NCBI RefSeq assembly: GCF_012767755.2
Contig: NZ_AP023189.1
Location: forward strand, 1,302,001-1,366,000
Length of the DNA: 64,000 nt
Direction of reading: 5' to 3'
DNA from: Pseudomonas tohonis
GTDB taxonomy: Bacteria; Pseudomonadota; Gammaproteobacteria; Pseudomonadales; Pseudomonadaceae
Positions 44,954 to 54,867 of this stretch are shown here, in pieces. The first letter of the stretch is position 1. Every line of letters starts with the position of its first letter. A program made the translations under genes and the position numbers. The notes beneath the pieces were generated by a model that saw nothing but the letters and a program-made list of their open reading frames with translations, made no database searches and was not told the origin of the DNA.

Positions 44954-45925
44954 TTACGGGGCGATGGTCTCGGTGTGGTGGCAGGCCACCTGGCGGGCGT
45001 CCAGCGGGCGCAGCTCGGGGACTTCCACCTTGCAGCGCTCGGTGGCGTAGGGGCAGCGCTTGTGGAAGGCGCAGCCGCTGGGCGGGTCGAGCGGGTTGGG
45101 CAGTTCGCCGACGATCTTGATCTTCGGCTTGGCCGGGTCGGGGTGGATGGTCGGCGTGGCCGAGAGCAGCGCCTGGGTGTAAGGGTGCAGCGGGCGGCTG
45201 TAGATCAGTTCCGCCGGGCCGATCTCCGCCGGACGGCCGAGGTACATCACCAGCACATCGTCCGCCACGTGCTGCACCACCGAGAGGTTGTGGGAAATGA
45301 ACACGTAGCCGGTGTTGAAGCGCTCCTGCAGGTCCATGAACAGGTTGAGCACCTGGGCCTGGATGGAGACGTCCAGCGCCGAAGTGGGTTCGTCCGCCAC
45401 CAGCACCTTGGGGTTGAGCATCATGGCGCGGGCCAGGGCGATGCGCTGGCGCTGGCCGCCGGAGAACATGTGCGGGTAGCGCTGGTAGTGCTCGGGGCGT
45501 AGGCCCACCTGCTGCATCATCGCCTGCACCTGCTCGCGGCGTTCGGCGCGGGACAGCTGGGTGTTGATCAGCAGCGGCTCGGCCAGCTGGTCGCCGATCT
45601 TCTGCCGCGGGTTGAGCGATGCATAGGGGTTCTGGAACACCATCTGCACGTCACGGCGCATCTGCCGGCGCTGGGCGCCGTTGGCGCGGGTGACTTCCTG
45701 CCCGGCGATCTGCAGGGAGCCGGAGCTGGGGATCTCGATCAGGGTCAGGGCGCGGGCCAGGGTGGATTTGCCGCAGCCGGACTCGCCGACCACGGCGAGG
45801 GTCTTGCCGGCCTGCAGTTCGAAGGACACGCCGTTGAGGGCGCGCACCGTGGCACTGCCCTTGAACAGGCCGCGGGAGATGTCGTAGTGACGGGTCAGGT
45901 CACGGGCGGTCAGGACGGCGTTCAT
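44954..45925 (-). CDS. dppF: Dipeptide ABC transporter ATPase DppF
   Basis: This 323-residue ATPase has GESGCGKSTLARAL (Walker A), FSGGQRQRIALARAM (signature) and VLVADEPTSALD (Walker B). The C-terminal CAFHKRCPYATERC cluster is the oligopeptide-transporter Cys motif. Start ATG 45925 overlaps the dppD stop by 1 nt; a longer reading upstream lies inside dppD. It is the last gene of the operon and pairs with DppD. Confidence 0.94.
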   Translation of the reverse strand: MNAVLTARDLTRHYDISRGLFKGSATVRALNGVSFELQAGKTLAVVGESGCGKSTLARALTLIEIPSSGSLQIAGQEVTRANGAQRRQMRRDVQMVFQNPYASLNPRQKIGDQLAEPLLINTQLSRAERREQVQAMMQQVGLRPEHYQRYPHMFSGGQRQRIALARAMMLNPKVLVADEPTSALDVSIQAQVLNLFMDLQERFNTGYVFISHNLSVVQHVADDVLVMYLGRPAEIGPAELIYSRPLHPYTQALLSATPTIHPDPAKPKIKIVGELPNPLDPPSGCAFHKRCPYATERCKVEVPELRPLDARQVACHHTETIAP

Positions 45926-46896
45926 CAGGCCACCTCGTCGAGATTCAGGGGGAAGAAGCAGCGCACCGCGCCGTGGTCGTGCGGGTCCAGGGCGGGGCGG
46001 CGTTCGCGGCAACCGGCCTGGGCATAGGGGCAGCGTGGCGACAGCAGGCAGCCATGGGGCCGGTCGTAGCGGCCGGGGACGATGCCGGGCAGGGTGGCCA
46101 GGCGGCGCTGGCCCTGGCTGTGCTCGGGAATCGCCTTGAGCAGCGCTTCGGTGTACGGGTGGGTGGGCGCGTCGAACAGGCGCGGCACCTCGCCGATCTC
46201 CACGGCTTGCCCTGCGTACATCACGCAGACGCGGTCGGCGGTCTCGGCGACCACGGCCAGGTCGTGGGTGATCAGCACCAGGGCCATGTCGTGGTCGCGC
46301 TGCAGGTCCAGCAGCAGGTCCATGATCTGCGCCTGGATGGTGACGTCGAGGGCGGTGGTGGGCTCGTCGGCGATCAGCAGCTTGGGTTCGGCGGCGATGG
46401 CCATGGCGATCGCCACGCGCTGGCTCATGCCCCCGGAGAGCTGATGCGGGTAGGCGTCGAGGCGGCTGGCGGCGCCGGGGATCTCCACCCGTTCGAGGAG
46501 TTCGAGCGCGCGCTGGTGGGCGGCCCGGCCCTTGAGGCCGAGGTGCTGGCGCAGCACTTCCTCGATCTGGAAGCCCACGGTGTAGCTGGGGTTGAGGGCG
46601 GTCATGGGGTCCTGGAAGACCATGGCCAGGTCCTTGCCGACTATGTGCCGGCGCTGCTTGCCCTTCAGGCGCAGCATGTCGGTGCCGTCGAACTGCATGC
46701 TGTCGGCGGTGACCCTGCCGGGGGCGTCGATCAGGCCCATCAGCGCCATCATGGTCACCGACTTGCCGGAGCCGGACTCGCCGACGATGGCCAGCACCTC
46801 GCCCTTGTTCACGGAAAGGTCGAGGCCGTCGACCACCGGTACCGCGTTGGCGTCGCCGAAGCGCACGCCGAGGTTCTTGATATCCAGAAGGCTCAT
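45925..46896 (-). CDS. dppD: Dipeptide ABC transporter ATPase DppD
   Basis: This 323-residue ATPase has [29 protein letters not shown] and [12 protein letters not shown]. The C-terminal [14 protein letters not shown] is the oligopeptide ABC tail. ATG 46896 has GAGGAG upstream. It forms the second half of the nucleotide-binding pair with DppF. Confidence 0.94.
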   Translation of the reverse strand: MSLLDIKNLGVRFGDANAVPVVDGLDLSVNKGEVLAIVGESGSGKSVTMMALMGLIDAPGRVTADSMQFDGTDMLRLKGKQRRHIVGKDLAMVFQDPMTALNPSYTVGFQIEEVLRQHLGLKGRAAHQRALELLERVEIPGAASRLDAYPHQLSGGMSQRVAIAMAIAAEPKLLIADEPTTALDVTIQAQIMDLLLDLQRDHDMALVLITHDLAVVAETADRVCVMYAGQAVEIGEVPRLFDAPTHPYTEALLKAIPEHSQGQRRLATLPGIVPGRYDRPHGCLLSPRCPYAQAGCRERRPALDPHDHGAVRCFFPLNLDEVA

Positions 46897-46906
46897 GGTG
46901 GGCTCC

Positions 46907-47809
46907 TCAGACGGCATTCTTGAGTTTCGGGTCCAGCGCGTCGCGCAGGCCGTCGCCCATCAGGTTGATCGCCAGCACGCTGAGCAGGATGGTCAGGCCG
47001 GGCAGCGAGACCACCCACCAGGCGCGCTCGATGTAGTCGCGGGCGGAGGCCAGCATGGTTCCCCATTCCGGCGTCGGCGGTTGCACGCCGAGGCCGAGGA
47101 AGCCGAGGGCCGCAGCATCGAGGATGGCGGAGGAGAAGCTCAGGGTCGCCTGGACGATCAGCGGCGCCATGCAGTTGGGCAGCACGGTGATGAACATCAG
47201 GCGGAAGATGCCCGCACCGGCGAGGCGCGAGGCGGTCACGTAGTCGCGGTTGCGCTCGACCATCACCGCGGCGCGGGTCAGGCGCACGTAGGAGGGCAGC
47301 GAGACGATGGCGATGGCGATCACGGTGTTGATCAGCCCTGGGCCGAGGATGGCGACGATGGCCACCGCCAGCAGCAGCGAGGGCAGCGCCAGCATGATGT
47401 CCATCAGGCGCATGATCAGCATGCCCAGCAGCGGGGCGAAGCCTGCGATCAGCCCGAGGAGGATGCCGGGCAGCAGCGACATCACCACCGAGGCGAGGCC
47501 GATCAGCAGCGACAGGCGGGCGCCGTGGATCAGTCGCGAGAGCAGGTCGCGGCCCAGCTCGTCGGTGCCGAGCACGAACTGCCACTGGCCGCCTTCGAGC
47601 CAGGCCGGCGGGGTGAGCAGGGCGTCGCGGAACTGCTCGCTGGGGTCATAGGGCGCGATCCAGGGCGCGAACAGCGCGCAGATCACGATGAGGATCATGA
47701 AGGCGAGGCCGCCGACGGCGCCCTTGTTGTGGGAGAAGGCCCGCCAGAATTCCTTCATCGGCGAGGGGTAGAGGATGGCCGGTTCGACCGTGTTCTGAGC
47801 GATGGTCAT
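46907..47809 (-). CDS. dppC: Dipeptide ABC transporter permease DppC
   Basis: This 300-residue permease has an N-terminal OppC_N segment, five or six membrane helices and the EAA-type loop [40 protein letters not shown] is a family hallmark. Its stop is 10 bp before dppD. Confidence 0.94.
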   Translation of the reverse strand: MTIAQNTVEPAILYPSPMKEFWRAFSHNKGAVGGLAFMILIVICALFAPWIAPYDPSEQFRDALLTPPAWLEGGQWQFVLGTDELGRDLLSRLIHGARLSLLIGLASVVMSLLPGILLGLIAGFAPLLGMLIMRLMDIMLALPSLLLAVAIVAILGPGLINTVIAIAIVSLPSYVRLTRAAVMVERNRDYVTASRLAGAGIFRLMFITVLPNCMAPLIVQATLSFSSAILDAAALGFLGLGVQPPTPEWGTMLASARDYIERAWWVVSLPGLTILLSVLAINLMGDGLRDALDPKLKNAV

Positions 47810-47818
47810 GTCGGGTCC

Positions 47819-48829
47819 TCAGCGCTGGTGGCGGATGCGTGGGTTGGCGAAGCCGTAGAGCACGTCCACGACGAAGTTCACCAGGATCACCAGGCAGGCG
47901 ATCAGCAGGATGCCGTTCTGCACCACCGGGTAGTCACGGGCGCCGATCGACTCGATCAGCCATTTGCCGATGCCCGGCCAGGAGAAGATGGTTTCGGTGA
48001 GCACGGCACCGGCCAGCAGCGTGCCGACCTGCAGGCCGAACACGGTGAGCACCGGGATCAGCGCGTTGCGCAGGCCGTGGACGAACACCACGCGGGCCGG
48101 CGACAGGCCCTTGGCGCGGGCGGTGCGCACGTAGTCCTCGCGCAGCACTTCGAGCATGGCCGAGCGGGTCATGCGGGCGATCACCGCCAGCGGGATGGTG
48201 CCCAGCACGATGGCTGGCAGGATCAGGTGGCGCAGGGCGTCGAGGAAGGCGCCTTCCTCGTCGGAGAGCAGGGTGTCGATGAGCATGAAGCCGGTGACCG
48301 GCTCGATGTCGTAGAGCAGGTCGATGCGCCCGGATACCGGCGTCCAGCCCAGCCAGACCGAGAAGAACATGATCAGCAGCAGGCCCCACCAGAAGATCGG
48401 CATGGAGTAGCCCGCGAGCGAGATGCCCATCACCCCGTGGTCGAACAGCGAGCCGCGCTTGAGCGCCGCGATCACCCCGGCCAGCAGGCCCAGGGTGCCG
48501 GCGAACAGCAGGGCGGCCAGGGCCAGTTCCAGGGTCGCGGGGAACAGTGTCAGGAACTCGTGCCAGACGCTTTCGCGGGTGCGCAGGGATTCGCCCAGAT
48601 CGCCCTTGGCGAGCTTGCCGATGTAGTCGAAGTACTGCTCGCGCAGGGGCTTGTCGAGGCCGAGGCGGATCATCGCCTGGGCATGCATTTCGGGATCGAC
48701 CCGGCGTTCGCCCATCATCACCTCGACCGGGTCGCCGGGTATCAGGCGGATCAGCGCGAAGGTGAGCAGGGTGATGCCGAAGAAGGTGGGGATCAGAAGC
48801 CCCAGTCGGCGGGCGATGAAACTGAGCAT
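47819..48829 (-). CDS. dppB: Dipeptide ABC transporter permease DppB
   Basis: This 336-residue permease starts MLSFIARRLGLLIPTFFGITLLTF and has the PGDPVEVMMG loop typical for OppB/DppB, with the EAA loop TARAKGLSPARVVFVHGLRNALIP. ATG 48829 follows GAGGAG at a long spacing; the alternative GTG at 48856 is less likely. A gap of 114 bp separates it from the binding-protein gene upstream. Confidence 0.94.
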   Translation of the reverse strand: MLSFIARRLGLLIPTFFGITLLTFALIRLIPGDPVEVMMGERRVDPEMHAQAMIRLGLDKPLREQYFDYIGKLAKGDLGESLRTRESVWHEFLTLFPATLELALAALLFAGTLGLLAGVIAALKRGSLFDHGVMGISLAGYSMPIFWWGLLLIMFFSVWLGWTPVSGRIDLLYDIEPVTGFMLIDTLLSDEEGAFLDALRHLILPAIVLGTIPLAVIARMTRSAMLEVLREDYVRTARAKGLSPARVVFVHGLRNALIPVLTVFGLQVGTLLAGAVLTETIFSWPGIGKWLIESIGARDYPVVQNGILLIACLVILVNFVVDVLYGFANPRIRHQR

Positions 48830-48943
48830 CTCGGGGGTTGACTCCTCAGGTATCACGCCCGCTTCCGTGGGTAACGGTGGGCGGGCGCTGTTCTTGTTGT
48901 CGGGCGTCTCGCGGCGATGGGTTGGACCGCCGCGAGACCGCCG

Positions 48944-50524
48944 TTACTTCACCCGGGTGGTGGCGAAGTTGTTGTTGGACAGAGGGCTGATCACGTAGCC
49001 CTCGATATTGCTCCGGCGCACATTGAACAGCTTAGGGTGTGCCAGGGGAATCCATGGGGATTCACGGTGGAAAACCTCCAGGGCCTGTTCATAGAGCTTC
49101 GCCCGTTCCGCCGGCTCGCTGACGGTGCGGGCCTTCTGCATCAGCGTTTCGAACGCCTGGTCGCACCAGCGCGCCTGGTTTTCCCCCGACTTGGCTGCCG
49201 CGCACGACAGGTTGGGGCTGAGGAAGTTGTCCGGGTCGCCGTTGTCGCCGGCCCAGCCCAGCAGCACCATGTCGTGTTCGCCGCCCTTGGAGCGCTTGAG
49301 CAGCTCGCCCCATTCCAGCGAACGGATGGTCATCTGGATGCCGGCCTTGGCCAGATCCGCTTGCATCATCTGTGCCGCCAGCGCGGGGTTGGGGATGGTA
49401 GGCGAGGTGCCGTTGCGGATGAAGAGGGTGATCTTCAGGCCCTTCACCCCGGCTTCGGCGAGCAGCGCGCGCGCCTTCTCCGGGTCGTGCGGCCAATCCT
49501 CGATCGCGTGGTTGTAGCCCAGCAGGGTCGGCGGGAAGGGGTTGACCGCCACGCTGGCGTTACCCTCGCCGAACACCGCGCGGATCATCGCCTGCTTGTC
49601 GATGGCGAGGTTGATGGCCTGGCGCACGCGGGTGTCGTCCAGCGGCTTGTGCTGGGTGTTGATGGCCACGTAGGTGGTCAGCAGGGCGTCGATCTCGTCC
49701 ACCGCCAGGCGGCTGTCCGTGCGTACGCCGGCGACGTCCTCGGGTTTCGGATAGAGCGCCACCTGGCACTCGCCGGCCCGCGCCTTCTGCAGGCGCACGT
49801 TGGGATCGAGGGTGATGGCGAACACCAGGTTGTCGATCTCGGGCTTGCCATGGAAGTAGTCCGGGTTGGCCTTGTAGCGCACCTGGGCGTCCTTGGCGTA
49901 GCGGCTGAAGACGAAGGGCCCGGTGCCGATCGGCAGCTGGTTGAGCTGGTTGGTCTTGCCGGCGGCCAGCAGCTGGTCGCCGTACTCGGCCGAGTAGATG
50001 GAGGCGAAGGGCATGGCCATGTCCGCCAGGAAGGGCGACTCCGGGTGGGTGAGGGTGAAGCGCACGGTGAGCGCGTCAACCTTCTCCACGGACTTGATCA
50101 GCTCGCGCATGCCCATGGCGTCGAAGTAGGCGTAGCCGCGCTGGGCCGACTCGTGCCAGGGGTGCTTGGGGTCGAGGGCGCGCTGGAAGGTCCAGACCAC
50201 GTCGTCGGCATTGAAGGGCCGGCTCGGGGTGAACCAGTCGGTGGCGTGGAACTTCACGTCCGGGCGCAGGCGGAAGGTGTAGACCAGGCCGTCGTCGCTG
50301 ATCTCCCAGCTGGTGGCCAGGCCCGGGACCAGCTCGGTGGTGCCGGGCTTGAAGGCCAGCAGGCGGTTGAACACGGTCTCGGCGGTGGCGTCGGCGGTCA
50401 CCGCGCCGGTGTACTGCACGATATCGAAGCCCTCGGGCGCGGCTTCGGTGCACACCACGAGGTTCTGGGCCTGGGCGCTGGCGGCGGCGAGGGCGGCCAG
50501 CAGGGGCAGGTAACGCATCTTCAT
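48944..50524 (-). CDS. Dipeptide-binding protein, class 'CTEA', gene next to dppB
   Basis: This 526-residue periplasmic binding protein has a Sec signal (YLPLLAALAAASAQA) and starts its mature part NLVVCTEAAPEGFDIVQ. SBP family 5 features such as PFVFSRYAKDAQVRYKANPDYFHGKPEI are clear. It corresponds to P. aeruginosa PA4502. It delivers di- or tripeptides to DppBC. Its closest relative in the window is the protein at 56139-57740. Confidence 0.92.
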   Translation of the reverse strand: MKMRYLPLLAALAAASAQAQNLVVCTEAAPEGFDIVQYTGAVTADATAETVFNRLLAFKPGTTELVPGLATSWEISDDGLVYTFRLRPDVKFHATDWFTPSRPFNADDVVWTFQRALDPKHPWHESAQRGYAYFDAMGMRELIKSVEKVDALTVRFTLTHPESPFLADMAMPFASIYSAEYGDQLLAAGKTNQLNQLPIGTGPFVFSRYAKDAQVRYKANPDYFHGKPEIDNLVFAITLDPNVRLQKARAGECQVALYPKPEDVAGVRTDSRLAVDEIDALLTTYVAINTQHKPLDDTRVRQAINLAIDKQAMIRAVFGEGNASVAVNPFPPTLLGYNHAIEDWPHDPEKARALLAEAGVKGLKITLFIRNGTSPTIPNPALAAQMMQADLAKAGIQMTIRSLEWGELLKRSKGGEHDMVLLGWAGDNGDPDNFLSPNLSCAAAKSGENQARWCDQAFETLMQKARTVSEPAERAKLYEQALEVFHRESPWIPLAHPKLFNVRRSNIEGYVISPLSNNNFATTRVK

Positions 50525-50569
50525 GTCGAATCCTCCAGGCGCCGGCGCGGGGCCGGCGCCGCATCCATG

Positions 50570-52015
50570 TCAGAGCAGGTCGAAGGGGAAGGTGCTGACG
50601 ATACGCAGCTCGTTCACGCTGCCGTCGATCTGCTGCTTGCTCGCCTTGTGGGACATGTAGGTGACCTTGAAGGTGCTGTCCTTGATGCTCCCGCTCTGCA
50701 CCTTGTAGGCCGCCATCAGGCCGTATTCACGGTGGTGCTCGTCGTCCATCGCGCGCACTTCGGCGTAGTTGCCGTAGGCGCCGTTGCGATCGCCATCGTA
50801 GTGAGTGCCGTCGATGTCCCAGCCCTTGGCGTACCAGGCGGTGGTGGAGAGGCCGGGGACGCCGAAGTAGCTCCAGTCGGTCTCGTAGCGGATCTGCGCG
50901 GACTTCTCGTTCGGGCTGTTGTAGTCCGACAGCAGGGAGTTGGCCAGGTAGATGGCGGCCGTCTCGTGGATGTAGTCGAAGTACTCGTTGCCGTCGACCT
51001 GCTGCCAGGCCAGGGTCAGTGCGTGGGCCTGGTGGGCCAGGGTGAAGGCCAGGCTGAAGGTGTCGTTGTCGATGTAGCCGGCCTTGCGGTCGCCGGTGTC
51101 GCGGGTGCGGTAGCCGTTGAAGGCGGTGCGCAGCGACAGGGTCTCGCGGTCGCCCAGGTCGTGGGCCACGCTCAGGTAGTACTGGTCCCAGACATCCTCG
51201 AAGCGGCCGGCGTAGACGGCGACCTCGAGGTTATCCAGCGGCTTGTAGTTGCCGCCGAGGTAATGCATGTGGTCGCCCGTGACCTCGCGGGTGCCGTATT
51301 CGGTGGTGAAGGCTTCGTCACCGGCGCCGGTACGCGGGCTCGCGCGGCGGAAGCTGCCGGCCTGCAGGGCGAGGCCGTCGAATTCCTCGCTGGTCACGGC
51401 GTAGCCGGTGAAGCTGGAGGGCAGGGCGCGGTTGTCGATATAGCTGAGCACCGGGGTGTCCACCAGGAAGCGGCCGGCCTTGAACTCGGTGTTGGAGGCG
51501 CGCAGGCGCACGTTGGCGACGCCGAGCTTGGACCACTCCTCGTGGCCGTGGCCGTTGCTGTCGGCCAGGGTGCGGTTGCCGCCACCGCCGATGCGGCCCT
51601 TGCCGCGTTCCAGGTTGATGGCGTTGAAGGCGGCGACGTCCAGGCCGAAGCCGATGGTGCCTTCGGTGTAGCCGGAGCTGTATTTCAGCTGGGTGCCCTG
51701 CACCCATGCGCGGCGACTGTGGGTGCGCTGCGGGCCGTCATCCTTGGGGATGGTGAAGCCGAAGCCGTCCTTCATCTGCTCGCGGGCGGCGAAGTTGCGG
51801 GTGGTCAGGGTCAGGCTCTGGCCTTCGAGGAAGCCGGTGGCGCCGGCCTGGCCCTTCACCGGTTTCTCCACCGACGGGATGTTCTGCACCTGGGCGGCGT
51901 AGCTGGGGTTCTCGGGCACCGGCGGGACCTTTTCCTCTTCGGCGGCGAAGAGGTGCGCGCTGGCAGCCATCAGCGCCAGTCCCAGGGTTGCTCGTTGGAA
52001 GGGGGTGGATTTCAT
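50570..52015 (-). CDS. opdP: OprD-family outer-membrane porin (OpdP-like)
   Basis: This 481-residue protein has a signal peptide (RATLGLALMAASAHLFA) and OprD-family beta-barrel text, for example GFLEGQSLTLTTRNFA near the mature N-terminus. In P. aeruginosa the porin at this position, OpdP (PA4501), takes up glycine-glutamate dipeptides, which fits the surrounding dpp genes. ATG 52015 follows AAGGAG. The barrel ends RIVSTFPFDLL, with the C-terminal hydrophobic pattern of outer-membrane proteins. Confidence 0.88.
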   Translation of the reverse strand: MKSTPFQRATLGLALMAASAHLFAAEEEKVPPVPENPSYAAQVQNIPSVEKPVKGQAGATGFLEGQSLTLTTRNFAAREQMKDGFGFTIPKDDGPQRTHSRRAWVQGTQLKYSSGYTEGTIGFGLDVAAFNAINLERGKGRIGGGGNRTLADSNGHGHEEWSKLGVANVRLRASNTEFKAGRFLVDTPVLSYIDNRALPSSFTGYAVTSEEFDGLALQAGSFRRASPRTGAGDEAFTTEYGTREVTGDHMHYLGGNYKPLDNLEVAVYAGRFEDVWDQYYLSVAHDLGDRETLSLRTAFNGYRTRDTGDRKAGYIDNDTFSLAFTLAHQAHALTLAWQQVDGNEYFDYIHETAAIYLANSLLSDYNSPNEKSAQIRYETDWSYFGVPGLSTTAWYAKGWDIDGTHYDGDRNGAYGNYAEVRAMDDEHHREYGLMAAYKVQSGSIKDSTFKVTYMSHKASKQQIDGSVNELRIVSTFPFDLL

Positions 52016-52220
52016 CACGTGTGCTCCTTTTTTGTTATCGCTTCTTCATCGAAACAAGGAACGCTCATGCGGACTGCCGCCGACGCCGGGCAAGCCGGTG
52101 CCGACGCGCGCAAGCGCTGCATCCTTGCGAACTCGTTGGGGCAGGTATGAAAGGGGCCTCCTCCGATCTGGCGTCGGATGGAGATGGGTTCACGGGGTGG
52201 CCCGGAATGGGCCGCGAAAG

Positions 52221-52243
52221 CCGGCGGGCGTGGGGCCCGCCGG
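52221..52243 (-). terminator. GC hairpin after the first dppA gene of the operon
   Basis: CCGGCGGG and CCCGCCGG flank a 7-nt loop, 15 bp after the stop at 52259; on the minus strand only CTTT follows. The remaining gap 52016-52220 before the porin shows no other clear signal. It may lower read-through into the porin and ABC genes. Confidence 0.4.
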
Positions 52244-52258
52244 GCTCGTCAGGTACGG

Positions 52259-53860
52259 CTAGGGCGCATTGGCCACGCCGTAGAAGGAGTTGGTGGAGAA
52301 GGGGCTGATCTTGAAGCCCTGCACGCTCTTGCTCATGGGCTGGTAGACGGTGGAATGGGCGATCGGGGTGATCGGCACTTCACGTCGCAGCAGTTGCTGG
52401 GCCTGCTTGTACAGCTCGGTGCGCTGGGCCTGGTCGGTGACGTTCTTGGCCTGCTTGACCAGCTTGTCGTAGTCCTGGTCGCACCACTTGGAGAAGTTGT
52501 TGCCGTTGATCGAGTCGCAGCCGTAGAGGGTGCCGAGCCAGTTGTCCGGGTCACCGTTGTCGCCGGTCCAGCCGATCAGCATGGCGTCGTGCTCGCCGGC
52601 GTGGGCGCGCTTGATGTACTCGCCCCACTCGTAGCTGACGATGCGCGCCTTGATGCCGACCTTGGCCCAGTCGGCCTGGAGCATCTCGGCCATCAGCCGC
52701 GCGTTGGGGTTGTAGGGACGCTGCACGGGCATGGCCCAGAGGGTGATCTCGGTGCCTTCCTTGACGCCGGCGGCCCTGAGCAGCTCGCGGGCCTTCTCGG
52801 GGTTGTACTCGCTGCCCTTGATGGTCTCGTCGTAGGACCACTGGGTCGGCGGCATGGCGTTGACCGCGAGCTGGCCGGCGCCCTGGTAGACGGCGTCGAT
52901 GATGGCGGGCTTGTTCACCGCCATGTCCAGCGCCTGGCGCACCTCGACCTTGTCGAAGGGGGCGTGGGTGACGTTGTAGGCGATGTAGCCGAGGTTGAAG
53001 CCGGGGTTCGACGGCACCTGCAGCTTGGCGTTCTGCTTCAGCGACTCGAGGTCGGCCGGGCGCGGGTTGAGGGTGATCTGGCACTCGCCGGCCTTGAGCT
53101 TCTGCGCGCGGACGGAGGCGTCGGTGTTGATGGAGAAGATCAGGTTGTCGATCTTCACCTCGTCCGGCTGCCAGTAGTCCTTGTTGCCGGCGAAGCGGAT
53201 CTGCGCGTCCTTCTGGTAGCGCTTGAACACGAAGGGGCCGGTGCCGATGGGCTTCTGGTTCAGCTCGGCGGCCTTGCCGGCCTTGAGCAGCTGGTCGGCG
53301 TATTCGGCCGAATGCACCACGGCGAAGGGCATCGCCAGGTTCTGGATGAAGGCCGCGTCTACGGTGTTGAGGGTGAAGCGCACGGTATGCGCGTCGACCT
53401 TCTCGACCTTGGCGATGTTCTTGTCCAGGCCCATGTCGGTGAAGTAGGGGAACTCGCTGGGGTACGCCTTACGGAACGGGTGCTCCTTGTCGATCATGCG
53501 CTGGAAGGTGAAGAGCACGTCGTCGGCGTCGAATTCGCGGGTGGGCTTGAAGTAGTCGGTGGTGTGGAACTTCACGCCCTGGCGCAGGTGGAAGGTGTAG
53601 CTCAGGTTGTCCGGGGAGATGTCCCACTTCTCGGCGAGGGCGGGGACGGCCTGGGTGCTGCCACGTTCGAACTGCACCAGGCGGTTGAACAGGGTTTCGG
53701 AAGCCGCGTCGAAGTCGGTGCCGGTGGTGTACTGGCCGGGGTCGAAGCCCGCCGGGCTGCCCTCTGAGCAGAACACCAGGTTGCTGGCGGCGGAAACGAA
53801 TGGGGAACCGAGAAGCAGGCCTGCGGCGAGCAGGGCCTGGATGGGGGTGTTCTTGCGCAT
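52259..53860 (-). CDS. Dipeptide-binding protein, class 'CSEG', first gene of the dpp operon
   Basis: This 533-residue periplasmic protein has a Sec signal (IQALLAAGLLLGSPFVSA) and begins its mature part SNLVFCSEGSPAGFDPGQ. It corresponds to PA4500. ATG 53860 has GAGG upstream; a longer reading from 53938 has no support. It is nearly collinear with the protein at 57794-59395. The promoter upstream carries two PsdR-like sites. Confidence 0.92.
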   Translation of the reverse strand: MRKNTPIQALLAAGLLLGSPFVSAASNLVFCSEGSPAGFDPGQYTTGTDFDAASETLFNRLVQFERGSTQAVPALAEKWDISPDNLSYTFHLRQGVKFHTTDYFKPTREFDADDVLFTFQRMIDKEHPFRKAYPSEFPYFTDMGLDKNIAKVEKVDAHTVRFTLNTVDAAFIQNLAMPFAVVHSAEYADQLLKAGKAAELNQKPIGTGPFVFKRYQKDAQIRFAGNKDYWQPDEVKIDNLIFSINTDASVRAQKLKAGECQITLNPRPADLESLKQNAKLQVPSNPGFNLGYIAYNVTHAPFDKVEVRQALDMAVNKPAIIDAVYQGAGQLAVNAMPPTQWSYDETIKGSEYNPEKARELLRAAGVKEGTEITLWAMPVQRPYNPNARLMAEMLQADWAKVGIKARIVSYEWGEYIKRAHAGEHDAMLIGWTGDNGDPDNWLGTLYGCDSINGNNFSKWCDQDYDKLVKQAKNVTDQAQRTELYKQAQQLLRREVPITPIAHSTVYQPMSKSVQGFKISPFSTNSFYGVANAP

Positions 53861-54033
53861 GCAAACCTCAATTTGTTCTTTTTCTGAGGGCGTCACGTGC
53901 GTTGCGGCCTTTTGGACCGAGCACATGGATCGGTACACCCCGCTGCATTCCGGTTCCCTGGTCGGGTGCGCCGGCCCTTTGCAGCGGTAAGCGGCGTTGC
54001 CATGGGTCCATCCCCGGCAATCAGCCGAGGCCG

Positions 54034-54085
54034 AAATTAAGTCATGCTGAAATTCCGGTCAATAGAAATTAAGCGCGACTAACAT
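54034..54085 (-). promoter_or_regulatory. Promoter and paired operator of the dpp operon
   Basis: On the minus strand TTGACC (54057-54062) and TAATTT (54034-54039) are 17 bp apart. The imperfect palindrome AATTAAGT-CAT-GCTGAAAT (54035-54053) covers the -10, and AATTAAGC-GCG-ACTAACAT (54067-54085) lies upstream of the -35. Both resemble the sites before mdpA. The rest of the 53861-54137 gap has no other clear signal. Confidence 0.65.
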
Positions 54086-54137
54086 TGGCGCGTCACGGGA
54101 CTGTGCATTCACGCTGGAGAGGGGGCGGGAGAGGGGC

Positions 54138-54701
54138 TCAGGAGGCGCTGTGATCGTCGAACAGCGGCATGGTGGTGATGGTCAGGACCTCGGCCATCTC
54201 GCTGCCGGCATTGGCCAGGCAATGGGTCTTGCCTGCATCGAAATGCACCGAATCGCCAGCGCTCAGGGGATATTGCCGACCCTCGATCGTGTAGATGATC
54301 TGCCCGGAAAGCACATAGGCGAACTCCGAGCCCTCGTGGGCGATGAGTTCCGACTGGTAGCCCACCGGCATGTTCATCTTCACCGCGTTGAGCAGGTTGC
54401 CGGGGAACGAGGTGGACAGGCGCTCGTAGGCCAGCGGCTGGCCCTCGATGGTGTAGCGCACGCGCTCGCCCTGGTGCGAATCGGGCTGCGGCTGCGGCGG
54501 CTGGTCGAACAGGACGTTGAGCGGGACGTTGAGGGATTTGGCGATGTTCGCCAGCGAGGAGATCGACACGCCGGTGAGATTGCGCTCCGCCTGGGAGAGG
54601 AAACTGGCGGTGAGGCCGGACTCGCTCGCGACTTCGTTCAGGGTCTTCTTGGCGGCGCGTCTGTAACGGCGCAAGCGTTCTCCGATGCGATCTACGGACA
54701 T
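54138..54701 (-). CDS. psdR: PsdR-like XRE/cupin repressor of dipeptide use
   Basis: This 187-residue regulator has an N-terminal XRE HTH (TLNEVASESGLTASFLSQAERNLTGVSISSLANIAKSL) and a C-terminal cupin (GSEFAYVLSGQIIYTIEGRQYPLSAGDSVHFDAGKTH). It sits between mdpA and the dpp operon, as PA4499 (psdR) does in P. aeruginosa, where it represses dipeptide uptake and processing and is lost in adapted proteolytic cultures. A TATACT -10 on the minus strand is at 54729-54734. The cupin could bind a peptide or amino acid. Confidence 0.92.
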   Translation of the reverse strand: MSVDRIGERLRRYRRAAKKTLNEVASESGLTASFLSQAERNLTGVSISSLANIAKSLNVPLNVLFDQPPQPQPDSHQGERVRYTIEGQPLAYERLSTSFPGNLLNAVKMNMPVGYQSELIAHEGSEFAYVLSGQIIYTIEGRQYPLSAGDSVHFDAGKTHCLANAGSEMAEVLTITTMPLFDDHSAS

Positions 54702-54776
54702 GGCGAGGGCTCTTGTTGGAAGGCGGCCAGTATAACGGGACGGGGCCCGCGCGAAAGCGTCGTTGGCTGCGAGCTG

Positions 54777-54830
54777 ATTTTAAGTGGGACTGAAAATTTG
54801 CTTTGACCTCTATTTAAGTCTCACTTAAAT
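54777..54830 (+). promoter_or_regulatory. Promoter and paired PsdR-like operator of mdpA
   Basis: ATTTAAGTCTCACTTAAAT (54812-54830) is a perfect palindrome with 8-bp arms. TTTTAAGT-GGG-ACTGAAAA (54777-54795) is the same motif with one mismatch. The -35 TTGACC (54803-54808) lies between them and the -10 TAAATT (54826-54831) is under the first, which suits repression. Confidence 0.72.
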
Positions 54831-54867
54831 TTCGCCGCAATTGTCGGACAATGAAGAGGTGCCAGTG

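Noticed and set aside
48917-52150. A long plus-strand frame across the dpp genes
   Set aside because: It is antisense to a binding protein and the porin and has low-complexity Val/Gly/His-rich text.
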